DNA of 43,223 nucleotides from NCBI GenBank assembly GCA_030840645.1, contig JAVEEC010000101.1, positions 1 to 43,223 of the forward strand, in the 5' to 3' direction. This document shows, one piece after another, positions 17,086 to 24,928 of this stretch; within the stretch, counting starts at the first letter, position 1; each line of letters begins with the position of its first letter. The stretch is from Frankiaceae bacterium (lineage in GTDB: Bacteria > Actinomycetota > Actinomycetes > BP-191). The notes under the pieces were generated by a model that was not told the origin of the DNA, did no database searches, and saw nothing but the letters and a program-made list of their open reading frames with translations. The position numbers and the translations under genes are program-made.

Positions 17086-18645
17086 GTGGCGGCACCCGGC
17101 ATCAGCACGGCGGTCGCGGCCGCGCGCCCCGCCGAAACGGACGGCACGGCACACTCCGCCCGAACCGCGCAGAACGACGCGCTCCTCGGGCGCGTCTGCC
17201 GGTTGGTGCGCGATGCCCTGGGCGTCAGCCGGGCCACCGTGTTCGTCTACGACGACCCGGACCGGCTCGTCCCCGTCGTCTCGGTCGCCCGCGATGACCA
17301 CGAGGACCTCTGGCAGCGTTACGGAGCCCCGCGCCCGGTCGAGCTCGACCTCAGCCCGGCCGCCGCCGCGGCGCTGCGGCTGGACTCCGTCGTCGTCGTA
17401 CCGGACGCCGCCCGCTCGCTGTTCGTGCCGGAGGAGTGGCGCACGGCGTTCGCGCTCGTCTCGCTCGCCATCGCCCCCCTGCACGTCGACGGCCGCCCCT
17501 GGGGTGCCTTGGTGGTCGACGACGCGGACCACACGTTCTCCGATGCCGACGTCAGGACGCTCGCGGGGGTCGCCGCGGTCGCCGCCACGGCGCTGGCCGC
17601 CAGCGAGCGCGCCGCCGCGGCCGACGCCGAGGCCGCCCTGCGGCTCGCGCTGCGTACCGCCCTAGGCCGCCTGCGCGAGACGCGCGACCTGGCCCAGGCC
17701 GTCGATGCGGTGGCGCCGTACCTCCTCGACGCCACGGGCTACGAGCTGCTCAGCGCGTCCGTCCGCGAGGCGCGGCTGGCCAAGGCGTTGAACGTCGCCC
17801 CCACCACCCGGCACGAGGCGGAGGCGCTGCGCCTGCTCCGCGACGGCGGCGAGGAGGCGATCGGCTCCGACCGGCGGCTGGTCCTCCCCCTCCAGGTGGC
17901 GCGCAACAACCTCGGGCTGCTCGTGCTGCGTTCGCGCGGCGGCGTCCGGCGCCGTGACCTGCTGCACGAGGCGGCCGACCTGTTCGCCGTCGCCGTCGAG
18001 AGCATCGCCGCCACCGACCGCGCCGCCGGCGCGACCGCCGAGGCCGAGCAGGCCACTGCCCGCCTCGACTTCGCGCGCAGGGCCATCGGCCAGACGCTGC
18101 GCGCGTTCCGCGGCGCGGGCTACGCCTCGCGCGGCGGCGCCACGCTGTTCTCCGTCGCCTCCGGCAACCAGGCCCGCCGCGCTGTCGACGACCTCGACGA
18201 GGTCCGCCAGGTGCTCGCCGTCCACGCCGCCGGCACCTCCGTCGCGGGCGCCCTCCGCGCGTTGCTCGACGGCGGCGACGGGGCGCCGTACGAGGTCCAC
18301 GTCACCGTCCACGGCACGCCGCGCCCGGTCGCGCCGGAGTCCGAGATCGCCTGCCTGCGTTCGGCGGCGCGGTTCCTGACGCTGGCCCGGCAGGCCCGCG
18401 GTCGCATCGTTGCCGCCCGTGTCTCGTTTACCGGGGCAGGGCTCGAGTGCCATCTCTCCACCAACGGCCTGCTCCCGGACCTCGCCGACGAAGGCGAGCC
18501 GGTCAGGACCTGGGTTCGAGCCGTGGGGGGCGACGTGGCGCTGGAGTCCACGGACGCGCTGTTCGGCGTCCGGCTCACCGTCCCGTACGACCCGCCCGAG
18601 CGGGTGTCGGCCCGCCACCCCGCGGCCCGCGCCCGTGCCCGTTAG
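17086..18645 (+). CDS. GAF-domain protein with degenerate sensor-kinase-like C-terminus
   Basis: 519 residues, predicted cytoplasmic. The first GAF domain covers about residues 30-170 (ALLGRVCRLVRDALGVSRAT, then a SLAIAPLHVDGRPWGALVVDD core). A second GAF-like unit covers about 190-330 (VAPYLLDATGYELLSASVRE and RRLVLPLQVARNNLGLLVL). The remainder follows the layout of NarL-family kinases: a dimerisation-like helix pair (RLDFARRAIGQTLRAF), then a fold ending VRTWVRAVGGDVALESTDAL and RLTVPYDP as in HATPase_c C-termini. Yet the phospho-acceptor His, the N-box Asn and the DxGxG ATP loop are not present. It is likely a ligand sensor or scaffold rather than a kinase. GTG 17086 has GGGAGGA very close upstream; ATG 17036 is an alternative. 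Likely functionally tied to the divergent sigma factor (inference). Confidence 0.72.
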   Translation: MAAPGISTAVAAARPAETDGTAHSARTAQNDALLGRVCRLVRDALGVSRATVFVYDDPDRLVPVVSVARDDHEDLWQRYGAPRPVELDLSPAAAAALRLDSVVVVPDAARSLFVPEEWRTAFALVSLAIAPLHVDGRPWGALVVDDADHTFSDADVRTLAGVAAVAATALAASERAAAADAEAALRLALRTALGRLRETRDLAQAVDAVAPYLLDATGYELLSASVREARLAKALNVAPTTRHEAEALRLLRDGGEEAIGSDRRLVLPLQVARNNLGLLVLRSRGGVRRRDLLHEAADLFAVAVESIAATDRAAGATAEAEQATARLDFARRAIGQTLRAFRGAGYASRGGATLFSVASGNQARRAVDDLDEVRQVLAVHAAGTSVAGALRALLDGGDGAPYEVHVTVHGTPRPVAPESEIACLRSAARFLTLARQARGRIVAARVSFTGAGLECHLSTNGLLPDLADEGEPVRTWVRAVGGDVALESTDALFGVRLTVPYDPPERVSARHPAARARAR

Positions 18646-18682
18646 CCCCGGCCGCCCAGCCGCCGAGAACCGAGGAACTCAG

Positions 18683-19273
18683 ATGCGAACCAGAAGCCTC
18701 ATCGCAGTCGCCGCCATCGCCCCGCTGCTCGCCGGCGCGGGCACGGCCCACGCCGCCAAGAAGCCCCCGCCGAAGAAGCCGACGTGCAAGCTCGTCCAGG
18801 ACGCGACGGCCGACGGCACGGGAACGGGCCTCGGCGTGGACGGTCCCAACGACCCCAACTTCGACATCACCTACGCGGACCTAGCCACGAACACCAAGAC
18901 GCTGACGGCGGTCATCGGCCTCGCCACCGTCGACGGCTCGGGCAGCACGTCACCCACGGGCCGGACGTACGACGTCGTGTTCAACCGGGGCACCACCGCG
19001 GTCACCATCCGGGCCATGCTCGAACCGACAGGCAACGTGTGGGCCGGCGGGAAGGGCACGGGCTACATCGACGCGGCGAAGAAGGAGATCCGGATCAACG
19101 TCCCGCTGAGCGCGCTCGCCGTCGTGATCAAGCCGGGCGACAAGCTCACCGACCTGAAGGCGGCCACGTGGCGCTGGGCCGGGCCTGACGTCTCGCTCGG
19201 CAAGGTCGACTCCGCGATCGGCGTCGTGCCGTACGTCGCCGGCTGGCCGTCGTGCGTGAAGGTCGGCCTTTGA
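18683..19273 (+). CDS. Secreted protein of unknown function (196 aa)
   Basis: ATG 18683 follows GAGGA with a 6-nt spacer. An N-terminal signal peptide (RTRSLIAVAAIAPLLAGAGTAHA) is followed by a basic, Pro-rich segment (KKPPPKKPTCK). The mature domain is beta-rich, with features such as DPNFDITYADLATNTKTLTA and TGRTYDVVFNRGTTAVTIRA, and two widely spaced cysteines (PTCKLV, WPSCVKV). It looks like a single Ig-like or jelly-roll domain, but I cannot name the family. It begins 37 nt after the GAF gene and its stop overlaps the start of the next lipoprotein gene, so the three are probably one transcription unit. Confidence 0.7.
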   Translation: MRTRSLIAVAAIAPLLAGAGTAHAAKKPPPKKPTCKLVQDATADGTGTGLGVDGPNDPNFDITYADLATNTKTLTAVIGLATVDGSGSTSPTGRTYDVVFNRGTTAVTIRAMLEPTGNVWAGGKGTGYIDAAKKEIRINVPLSALAVVIKPGDKLTDLKAATWRWAGPDVSLGKVDSAIGVVPYVAGWPSCVKVGL

Positions 19274-19911
19274 TGCGTTCCCGTACCTTCCTCGTCTGCA
19301 TCACGGCGCTGGCCCTCGCCGGCGGCGTCGGCTGCTCGTCGCGGCACGGGGTGACGCCGCAGGCCGGCTCGACCGGCGCGCCCGAGACGACGAGGCCGAC
19401 GACAGCCGCCTCCGGGTCCGCGGCTCCTTCGGCAGCGGCGACCCGGCCGGCCGCGGGTTCGTCCGCGTCCGCGTCTTCGGCAACGGCGCCCAAGACGTCC
19501 GACGCCGCCTCGACGCCCGGCGCCGGGACCTCGCCGTCGCCGTCGGCCCACACGTTCTCGGCGACGCCTCAAGAGGTCCCGATCGACGCCAAGGTGACGC
19601 CCGCGTGCGTGCTCGTGGGCGGCAAGGCGACGCTGCACGTCCACTCGGTGTCGAAGGCCGCGATCGCGTTCGTCGCCGTGTACGCGGGGGAGAAGAGCGG
19701 GGCCGCACCGCCCTGGGGCGAAGGGTACGGCGGCAACGAGAAGGGCACCGCGGACGGCAAGGGGAACTGGTCCTCGAGCTGGACCGTGGCGCTCAACGCG
19801 CCCAAGGGACCGGCGCACGTGATCCTCGTGGTCGGGTCCAAGGGCAAGCACCGGCAGATCGACGTGCCGTTCTCCGTCGGCGGGAGGGAGGCCGGCGGCT
19901 GCGGTACGTGA
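19273..19911 (+). CDS. Putative lipoprotein with Ser/Thr/Ala-rich stalk (212 aa)
   Basis: The ATG at 19273 overlaps the preceding TGA (TGATG), implying translational coupling to the 196-aa secreted protein. The signal segment FLVCITALALAGGVGCSS ends in a cysteine with a weak lipobox (GVG-C rather than L-A/S-G-C), so lipid attachment is likely but not certain. Residues about 25-100 are a low-complexity stalk of Ala, Ser, Thr and Pro. The C-terminal 110 residues are a beta-rich domain: KVTPACVLVGGKATLHVHSV, then VYAGEKSGAAPPWGEGYGG and HVILVVGSKGKHRQIDVPF, resembling an immunoglobulin-like fold. Function unknown. A weak imperfect hairpin follows the stop. Confidence 0.7.
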   Translation: MRSRTFLVCITALALAGGVGCSSRHGVTPQAGSTGAPETTRPTTAASGSAAPSAAATRPAAGSSASASSATAPKTSDAASTPGAGTSPSPSAHTFSATPQEVPIDAKVTPACVLVGGKATLHVHSVSKAAIAFVAVYAGEKSGAAPPWGEGYGGNEKGTADGKGNWSSSWTVALNAPKGPAHVILVVGSKGKHRQIDVPFSVGGREAGGCGT

Positions 19912-19993
19912 CATGAGCGGGGGACCTGGACCGGCACAGAGTCGGACCAGTCGCGGCGGAACCCGTCCGGGCTGCAGACCGGGACAGCACCCG

Positions 19994-20028
19994 CCGTACA
20001 TAGCGGATCGAAGCCTCGATCCGTACAT
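19994..20028 (+). promoter_or_regulatory. Direct repeat CCGTACAT flanking an 8-bp perfect hairpin
   Basis: CCGTACAT occurs at 19994-20001 and 20021-20028. Between them CGGATCGA (20004-20011) pairs with TCGATCCG (20016-20023) around an AGCC loop. The first repeat contains TACATA, a possible -10. The structure ends 18 nt before the TTG of the 20047 gene and could be an operator or leader stem. Confidence 0.5.
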
Positions 20029-20046
20029 CTCGATGAGGAGAGTGCA

Positions 20047-20511
20047 TTGAAGAACATCCTGCGTAGTGCGGTCCTCGCGGCCAGCGTGGCCGCGACCGTC
20101 GCCGGGGGCATGACCCCGGCGTCCGCCGCAGTGGGTGACGCGGTTGCGTTCGTAGGCACCGCGCACATCAACTGCTTCGGCTGTGGCGACTCGACCGGCA
20201 CCGCGTCCCTCACGGGCGTCGGCGTCGCCGGCGGCGCCGTCGTCAACGGCGCGGCCCACGCGTCGTACTCGGTCAACGAGTCCGCCGCCAGCCCGGGCTG
20301 CGTCATCTCCGGCACGGCGAGCGGCTCGGTCACCGGCGCGATCGCCGTGCAGTTCAACTGGTCGCGCGTGGGTGCGGTCGCGGTCATTTCGACCACGGGC
20401 GACATCGACGGCACCGGTGTGGCGGCGTTCGCTGTCACGTCCCCGGCCGGCAATCCGTGCGGCGGCGCTGTTGACGCGGTCGTGGCGGGCGCCATCGTCG
20501 GCACCCCCTGA
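20047..20511 (+). CDS. Secreted protein of unknown function (154 aa)
   Basis: TTG 20047 has GAGGAGAG a few bases upstream, the only good ribosome site in the region. The product starts KNILRSAVLAASVAATVAGG with probable cleavage after TPASA. The mature domain is Gly/Ala/Val-rich and beta-like. It carries a CFGCG motif near its N-terminus plus two further cysteines (SPGCVIS and GNPCGGA), so two disulfides are possible. Other segments are ASLTGVGVAGGAVVNGAAHA and GAIAVQFNWSRVGAVAVIS. I do not recognise the family. A strong terminator follows, so it is probably monocistronic and not part of the transporter operon downstream. Confidence 0.68.
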   Translation: MKNILRSAVLAASVAATVAGGMTPASAAVGDAVAFVGTAHINCFGCGDSTGTASLTGVGVAGGAVVNGAAHASYSVNESAASPGCVISGTASGSVTGAIAVQFNWSRVGAVAVISTTGDIDGTGVAAFAVTSPAGNPCGGAVDAVVAGAIVGTP

Positions 20512-20536
20512 TCGTCGCACTTCCTGAAGACGGGCG

Positions 20537-20573
20537 CCGTGGCGCGGGTCGGGGGCATCGACCCGCGCCACGG
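20537..20573 (+). terminator. Strong intrinsic-type terminator hairpin
   Basis: CCGTGGCGCGGGTCG (20537-20551) pairs perfectly over 15 bp with 20559-20573 around a 7-nt loop, followed by TTGT. It ends transcription from the 20047 gene immediately ahead of the transporter operon. Confidence 0.85.
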
Positions 20574-20600
20574 TTGTCCCCTACATTGGAGACCCAGCCG

Positions 20601-23384
20601 ATGAACGTTCGCCGACGCCTTCGCCGCGTCACCGCCACGGCGGCACTCTTAGCGCTCGCCGTGCCTCTGCTCGCCTCGCTGGCGCCGCAGGCGGGCGCGT
20701 CGGGTGCGGAGTCCGGTCAGTCGACCGGCGTGCTCCGCGTCATCGGCAAGCTGCCGGACCCGATCGGGGCGCCGAAGCATCCCCAGCGCTCCGGTTCCGT
20801 GATCGCCGTCGACGACGCGAGCCGGCGGATGTTCTACAAGTACACGGACACCAACCTGGTCAGCCACGTCATCACGTACGACATGCGCCCGCGCATCCCG
20901 AAGCAGGTCGCCACCGGTGTCCTCGGGCCAGAGGGTGACTTCGTCCTGGCGACGAGCTTCACCGTCGCGTACGACTCGAAGCGCCGCCAGCTCGCGTTGA
21001 TCACGCCGACCCTTGACGCCGGCGGCAAGTCCGCGCCGACCGGCACGGCGTCGATCGTGGTGTTCAGCGACGTCTCGCACAAGGTCGTCGCGAAGTGGAA
21101 TGTCGCCCAGTCGCTGCCCGGCTACTACACGCTCGGCATCACGTACTCGGCCGCCGACGACAGGTACTACGCGGCGGGTGAGTTCTCCAGCCAGCAGTTC
21201 ATCGCGGAGGGCGGCTACGTCGGCGGCGGCAAGGCCGTCGGCCCGGGCAGCGCGATCGTCGCGCTCAACCCGACGAACGGCGCCCTGAAGTGGCTCCGGT
21301 CCGTGCCAGAGTGCCAGCAGGTCCTGTACTCCAAGGGCATCGGCTCGTTGATAGCCCGCAGCCGCGCGCAGAACGCGCTCTACTTCGCGTGCGTGAGCGG
21401 CGGCACGCCGGGCGGGCAGACCTACCCCGGCCAGGCCGGACTGATCCGCCTGCACATCGACCCCGCCGCCGCCGACTCGGCCGCCGCCGCGAAGCTCCCG
21501 CTCGAGCTGTTCGCGATCTCGGGCAACTACTACTCCGGTGGTCAGGGCAGCGGTGTCACGGCGTTCGACCCGACCACCGACCGGTTCTTCCTGCAGAGCT
21601 TGTCGTTCCAGACCCCTGGCACGTACGTGTTCGACGGCCGGCTCACCGCGTGGGTCGGTTTCACGCCCGCGGCCAGCAACGCCGACTACTACATCGGCCT
21701 CAACTCGGGCCTCGGCCACCTCTACATCGGCATGCGGCGGGGGTCGACGCCGACGGAGAAGACCGACGGCATCGTCGTCGCGAACATGCGGTACGCCGTC
21801 GAGGCGGGTGAGTTCGACCCGCTCATCTCGAGCACGCTGATCACGGCCGACGCCGGGTCCAACCGACTGTACGTCCGGCCCAACGACACGAACGCGCCGT
21901 ACCTCGTCGTCGAGGACCTCAAGCCGCGGCAGTCGCGCCGGACCCCCGAGGACTACGACGCCCAGACGACCGACACGGCGGACACCGCGACCGCGAACAT
22001 CACGTTCGCGGGCTCCGCGTTCGGCTTCGGTGCCGAGTCGGTCCAGGTCGGCGGGACCGGCGCGCCGCTCACCGGCGTGTCGCAGAACCCGGCCGACATC
22101 CCGGGGGTCGCGCCCGGCACGCGGGCCGTGATGGGCGCGCGCGGGGCACTCGACCTCAGAGACGGTGGGGCCGCCGCCGGCGCCGACGCCGCGCAGGCCG
22201 ACATCAACACGATGCAGGAGTACGAGCGGCAGGACCCGGACGGCGACGGTCACGGTGAGGTGTGGCCCTACCCGGCCGGCACCTGCCTTGACGCCGGCGG
22301 GCGCGCGACCACGAACTCGTTCCGCGACAACGGCCCCTCGGGCCCGGCCAACGGCGGGACGTTCAAGGTCAGCTGCGACCTCGGGAAGTACCTCGCTGAC
22401 ACGACGTCGACGATGGGCGCGTCGGGGTCCGGCGCGACCACGGCCAATCGGTCCGCCTACGAAGCGCACGCGTTCCGCAACCGCAAGGACGGCGCAGTCG
22501 TCTCGACGATCGCGACGTCGGAGGGCGTGACGTTCGACGTCGCGGGCGGCCTCACCGTCCGGCTCGGCCGGGTCGTGTCGACCACGCTGACGACAGCGCA
22601 CGGCCGTCCCGGCACCGCCCATGCGCTGTGGACGCGCGACGTCGAGGGCGTCCGCGTCTCCAACGCGACCGGACCGATCTACACCGGTTCCGGGTGCACG
22701 TCGAAGGTCGAGGCCGGTCCCGACCAGGGCAAGCGGGCCTCAACCGACACCTGCTCGGCGCTGGCCGACGCGGTGAACAAGGTCCTGCCCACCCGGTTCC
22801 GGATCCAGTTCCCGATGCCGTACGTCGTGGCGACGCCGATGGGTGCGTTCGCTGCCGTCGAGCAGAGCGAGGCCGACTACCTCCAGCAGACCACGGTCAA
22901 CGACCAGGGCGTCATCTACCGCGGTGACTCCGTCGGCGTGAAGCCGGTCCCCGCAGTCGTCACCGAGACGTACACCGACACGGCTGAGCGGTCGCGCACG
23001 GTCACGGTCCTCGCGGCGACGCAGTCGAGCGTGAACTTCGACGCGCAGCCGCCGTACGACCAGGGCTCGTTCGGCGGGGGCGGCGGGACCGGCGGCGGTG
23101 GCGGTGGCGGCACCTCGGGCGGCACCACGCCGGGCGTTCCCGGGACCTCCGGGACCACGCCGGGCGGCACCGTGACGCCGGGGACCTCGGTCACCGGCCC
23201 GGCCCCGCAGGCTGGCATCCCCGTCCGCGACCTCGGCGGCTACCTCCTCATGCGGCGCAGCCTGCGCGACGCCGCCCTGCTCGTCCTCCTCGCCGGACTC
23301 GTGCTCGGCGGCTGCGGCACCGCGTGGCGGCGTCGCAGGCTCGTCCAGGTACTCGTCACCGTCACCGGGAAGGAAGCGCTTTGA
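20601..23384 (+). CDS. Large surface protein, propeller-like N-terminal region, C-terminal membrane anchor
   Basis: 927 residues, family not recognised. A signal peptide (VTATAALLALAVPLLASLAP) ends near residue 32. Residues about 45-450 show repeating strands typical of beta-propellers: VIAVDDASRRMFYKY, TVAYDSKRRQLALI, ITYSAADDRYYAAGE, ALNPTNGALKWLRS, VTAFDPTTDRFFLQS, LITADAGSNRLYVRP. The next 350 residues are a second extracellular region with cysteines (TCLDAG, VSCDLG, GSGCTSK, DTCSAL). Then come a Gly/Thr/Pro-rich linker (about 835-885) and a hydrophobic anchor (ALLVLLAGLVLGGCG) before a basic tail. ATG 20601 follows GGAGA; a TTG at 20574 is rejected as lying in the leader. Its TGA overlaps the TTG of the binding-protein gene, so it belongs to the Liv-type transporter operon, perhaps as a surface receptor. 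Confidence 0.72.
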   Translation: MNVRRRLRRVTATAALLALAVPLLASLAPQAGASGAESGQSTGVLRVIGKLPDPIGAPKHPQRSGSVIAVDDASRRMFYKYTDTNLVSHVITYDMRPRIPKQVATGVLGPEGDFVLATSFTVAYDSKRRQLALITPTLDAGGKSAPTGTASIVVFSDVSHKVVAKWNVAQSLPGYYTLGITYSAADDRYYAAGEFSSQQFIAEGGYVGGGKAVGPGSAIVALNPTNGALKWLRSVPECQQVLYSKGIGSLIARSRAQNALYFACVSGGTPGGQTYPGQAGLIRLHIDPAAADSAAAAKLPLELFAISGNYYSGGQGSGVTAFDPTTDRFFLQSLSFQTPGTYVFDGRLTAWVGFTPAASNADYYIGLNSGLGHLYIGMRRGSTPTEKTDGIVVANMRYAVEAGEFDPLISSTLITADAGSNRLYVRPNDTNAPYLVVEDLKPRQSRRTPEDYDAQTTDTADTATANITFAGSAFGFGAESVQVGGTGAPLTGVSQNPADIPGVAPGTRAVMGARGALDLRDGGAAAGADAAQADINTMQEYERQDPDGDGHGEVWPYPAGTCLDAGGRATTNSFRDNGPSGPANGGTFKVSCDLGKYLADTTSTMGASGSGATTANRSAYEAHAFRNRKDGAVVSTIATSEGVTFDVAGGLTVRLGRVVSTTLTTAHGRPGTAHALWTRDVEGVRVSNATGPIYTGSGCTSKVEAGPDQGKRASTDTCSALADAVNKVLPTRFRIQFPMPYVVATPMGAFAAVEQSEADYLQQTTVNDQGVIYRGDSVGVKPVPAVVTETYTDTAERSRTVTVLAATQSSVNFDAQPPYDQGSFGGGGGTGGGGGGGTSGGTTPGVPGTSGTTPGGTVTPGTSVTGPAPQAGIPVRDLGGYLLMRRSLRDAALLVLLAGLVLGGCGTAWRRRRLVQVLVTVTGKEAL

Positions 23385-24925
23385 TCCGCCTCTCCGGCGA
23401 ACGCGGCTCGGCCTCGTTGCCGACCGTGATCGCCGTATTCGTCGCCGGTGCCCTCGTGGGCGTCCTCGCCACGGTCGAGGTCGTGCCCGCCAACCGGGTC
23501 CCGACCGCGAACGCCGGCCCTGCCACCGGCGAGCAGGTGAGCGGCGGACCCGTCGTTCCCGGCGCCACCACGGGACCGAGCGCCGGACCCGGGGCAACGA
23601 ACGGGCCGGCCGTCCCCGGCCAGCCTGGGAGCACGAAGAGCGGCAGCAACGGGGGGACCGTCGCGCTCCCGCCGTCGCGGTTCGAGTGCCGCGCGGGTGC
23701 GAACGGCGGCGCGACCGACCGCGGCGTCACCGCGACCTCGATCAACCTCTCGACGACGATCGTCGCGTCCGGCCCGGGCGCGTCGTTCCTCGCCGAGATG
23801 AAGTACGCGATGGAGGCCGTCCAGAAGCAGGTCAACAACGCGGGAGGCATCTGCGGGCGTCGCCTCAACATCGAGACCCGCGACGACGGCTGGAACGCGC
23901 AGACCGGCAGCCAGTACTTGCGCAACTACATCGCCGACCGGAGCAAGTTCGGGATCCCCGTCGGTGCGTCGTCCGAGGGCCTCCAGGTCGTCATCAAGGG
24001 CAACCCAGTCGGCGATCTCGAGCTCGCGCACTTTCCCGCGGTCGGCACCGACGGCCTCGCCATCGACCAGTACGCCAAGCCCGACGGCAGCGCGCAGCCG
24101 TGGGTCTGGCCGGTCGCGACGGCGACCGTCTCGTCGGCACGGATCATGGCCGACGACGCGTTCAAGCGCGGCGCCAGGAACATGGGCGTCGTCTTCGACA
24201 ACAACTACAAGTTCGGCAAGGAGGCCGCCCTCGCGTTCAGCAACGAGGTGAAGCGGCTCACCGGCAAGGGCGTCCTCGGCCAGAACCCGAACAACAACTG
24301 CGACCAGCGGTACTGCGGCATCAAGGCCGCCGAGCCGAGCTACAGCGGCGAGGCCGCGCGGTTCTACGGCGCCAAGCCCGACTTCGTCGCGCTGTTCGTC
24401 GAGCCCGAGACCGCGCTCACCTGGATGCGCGACCCGAACACCCCCGCGGCGACGAGCAAGGACATCCCCTACGGGTACGGCGCCGCCCAGCCGTTGTTCA
24501 CCAAGCAGTTCGAGGCGCAATGCCGCCAGAAGTGCGACCAGATGGTCGTGTGGAGCGGGTTCAAGCCCAACGTCGAGAAGTACGCCAACGACCCGGCGGT
24601 CGTCGACTACGTCCGCGCGCTGCAGGCGACCAACCGGCAGGCGGACCCGTACAACCAGTTCACCGAGAGTGCGTACGTAGGCATGCAGTTCCTCGTGCAG
24701 GCGCTCAAGGCGGTGGGCGCGGACCTCACGCGGGACCGGCTGAAGGCCGTTCTGGACCAGATGAGCTACCCGAACGCGCTCACGTTGCAGGGCACGTTGA
24801 AGTTCACGCCGGGCAACCGGTTCTCGAACGTCACCATGCAGGCGTTCACCATGCAGTACAAGGGCACCCCGGGCGGGTGGCGCCTCGGCGTTATCGCCCG
24901 TGATCCCAGGCCGCAGGTCGATTGA
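23381..24925 (+). CDS. Membrane-anchored branched-chain-amino-acid-type ABC substrate-binding protein
   Basis: 514 residues. The C-terminal 400 residues are a type I periplasmic-binding fold of the LivJ/LivK family: ATSINLSTTIVASGPGASF, MKYAMEAVQKQVNNAGGICG, RRLNIETRDDGWNAQ, then GARNMGVVFDNNYKFGKEAA and AYVGMQFLVQALKAVG. Instead of a lipobox the N-terminus has a single hydrophobic span (SLPTVIAVFVAGALVGVLA) and a Gly/Pro/Thr-rich linker of about 70 residues, so it is tethered by a transmembrane helix. The GERGSAS segment before the span recalls TadE-like pilin N-termini, possibly coincidence. TTG 23381 overlaps the upstream TGA and has a GGGAAGGAAG site. The ligand is unknown; the family also binds peptides, amides and urea. 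Confidence 0.9.
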   Translation: MIRLSGERGSASLPTVIAVFVAGALVGVLATVEVVPANRVPTANAGPATGEQVSGGPVVPGATTGPSAGPGATNGPAVPGQPGSTKSGSNGGTVALPPSRFECRAGANGGATDRGVTATSINLSTTIVASGPGASFLAEMKYAMEAVQKQVNNAGGICGRRLNIETRDDGWNAQTGSQYLRNYIADRSKFGIPVGASSEGLQVVIKGNPVGDLELAHFPAVGTDGLAIDQYAKPDGSAQPWVWPVATATVSSARIMADDAFKRGARNMGVVFDNNYKFGKEAALAFSNEVKRLTGKGVLGQNPNNNCDQRYCGIKAAEPSYSGEAARFYGAKPDFVALFVEPETALTWMRDPNTPAATSKDIPYGYGAAQPLFTKQFEAQCRQKCDQMVVWSGFKPNVEKYANDPAVVDYVRALQATNRQADPYNQFTESAYVGMQFLVQALKAVGADLTRDRLKAVLDQMSYPNALTLQGTLKFTPGNRFSNVTMQAFTMQYKGTPGGWRLGVIARDPRPQVD

Positions 24926-24928
24926 CGT

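Noticed and set aside
20574..20600. TTG at 20574 as the start of the 927-aa surface protein
   Set aside because: It lies next to the terminator stem and the CCCCTACA motif with no ribosome site. ATG 20601 has GGAGA upstream and places the signal peptide at the N-terminus.
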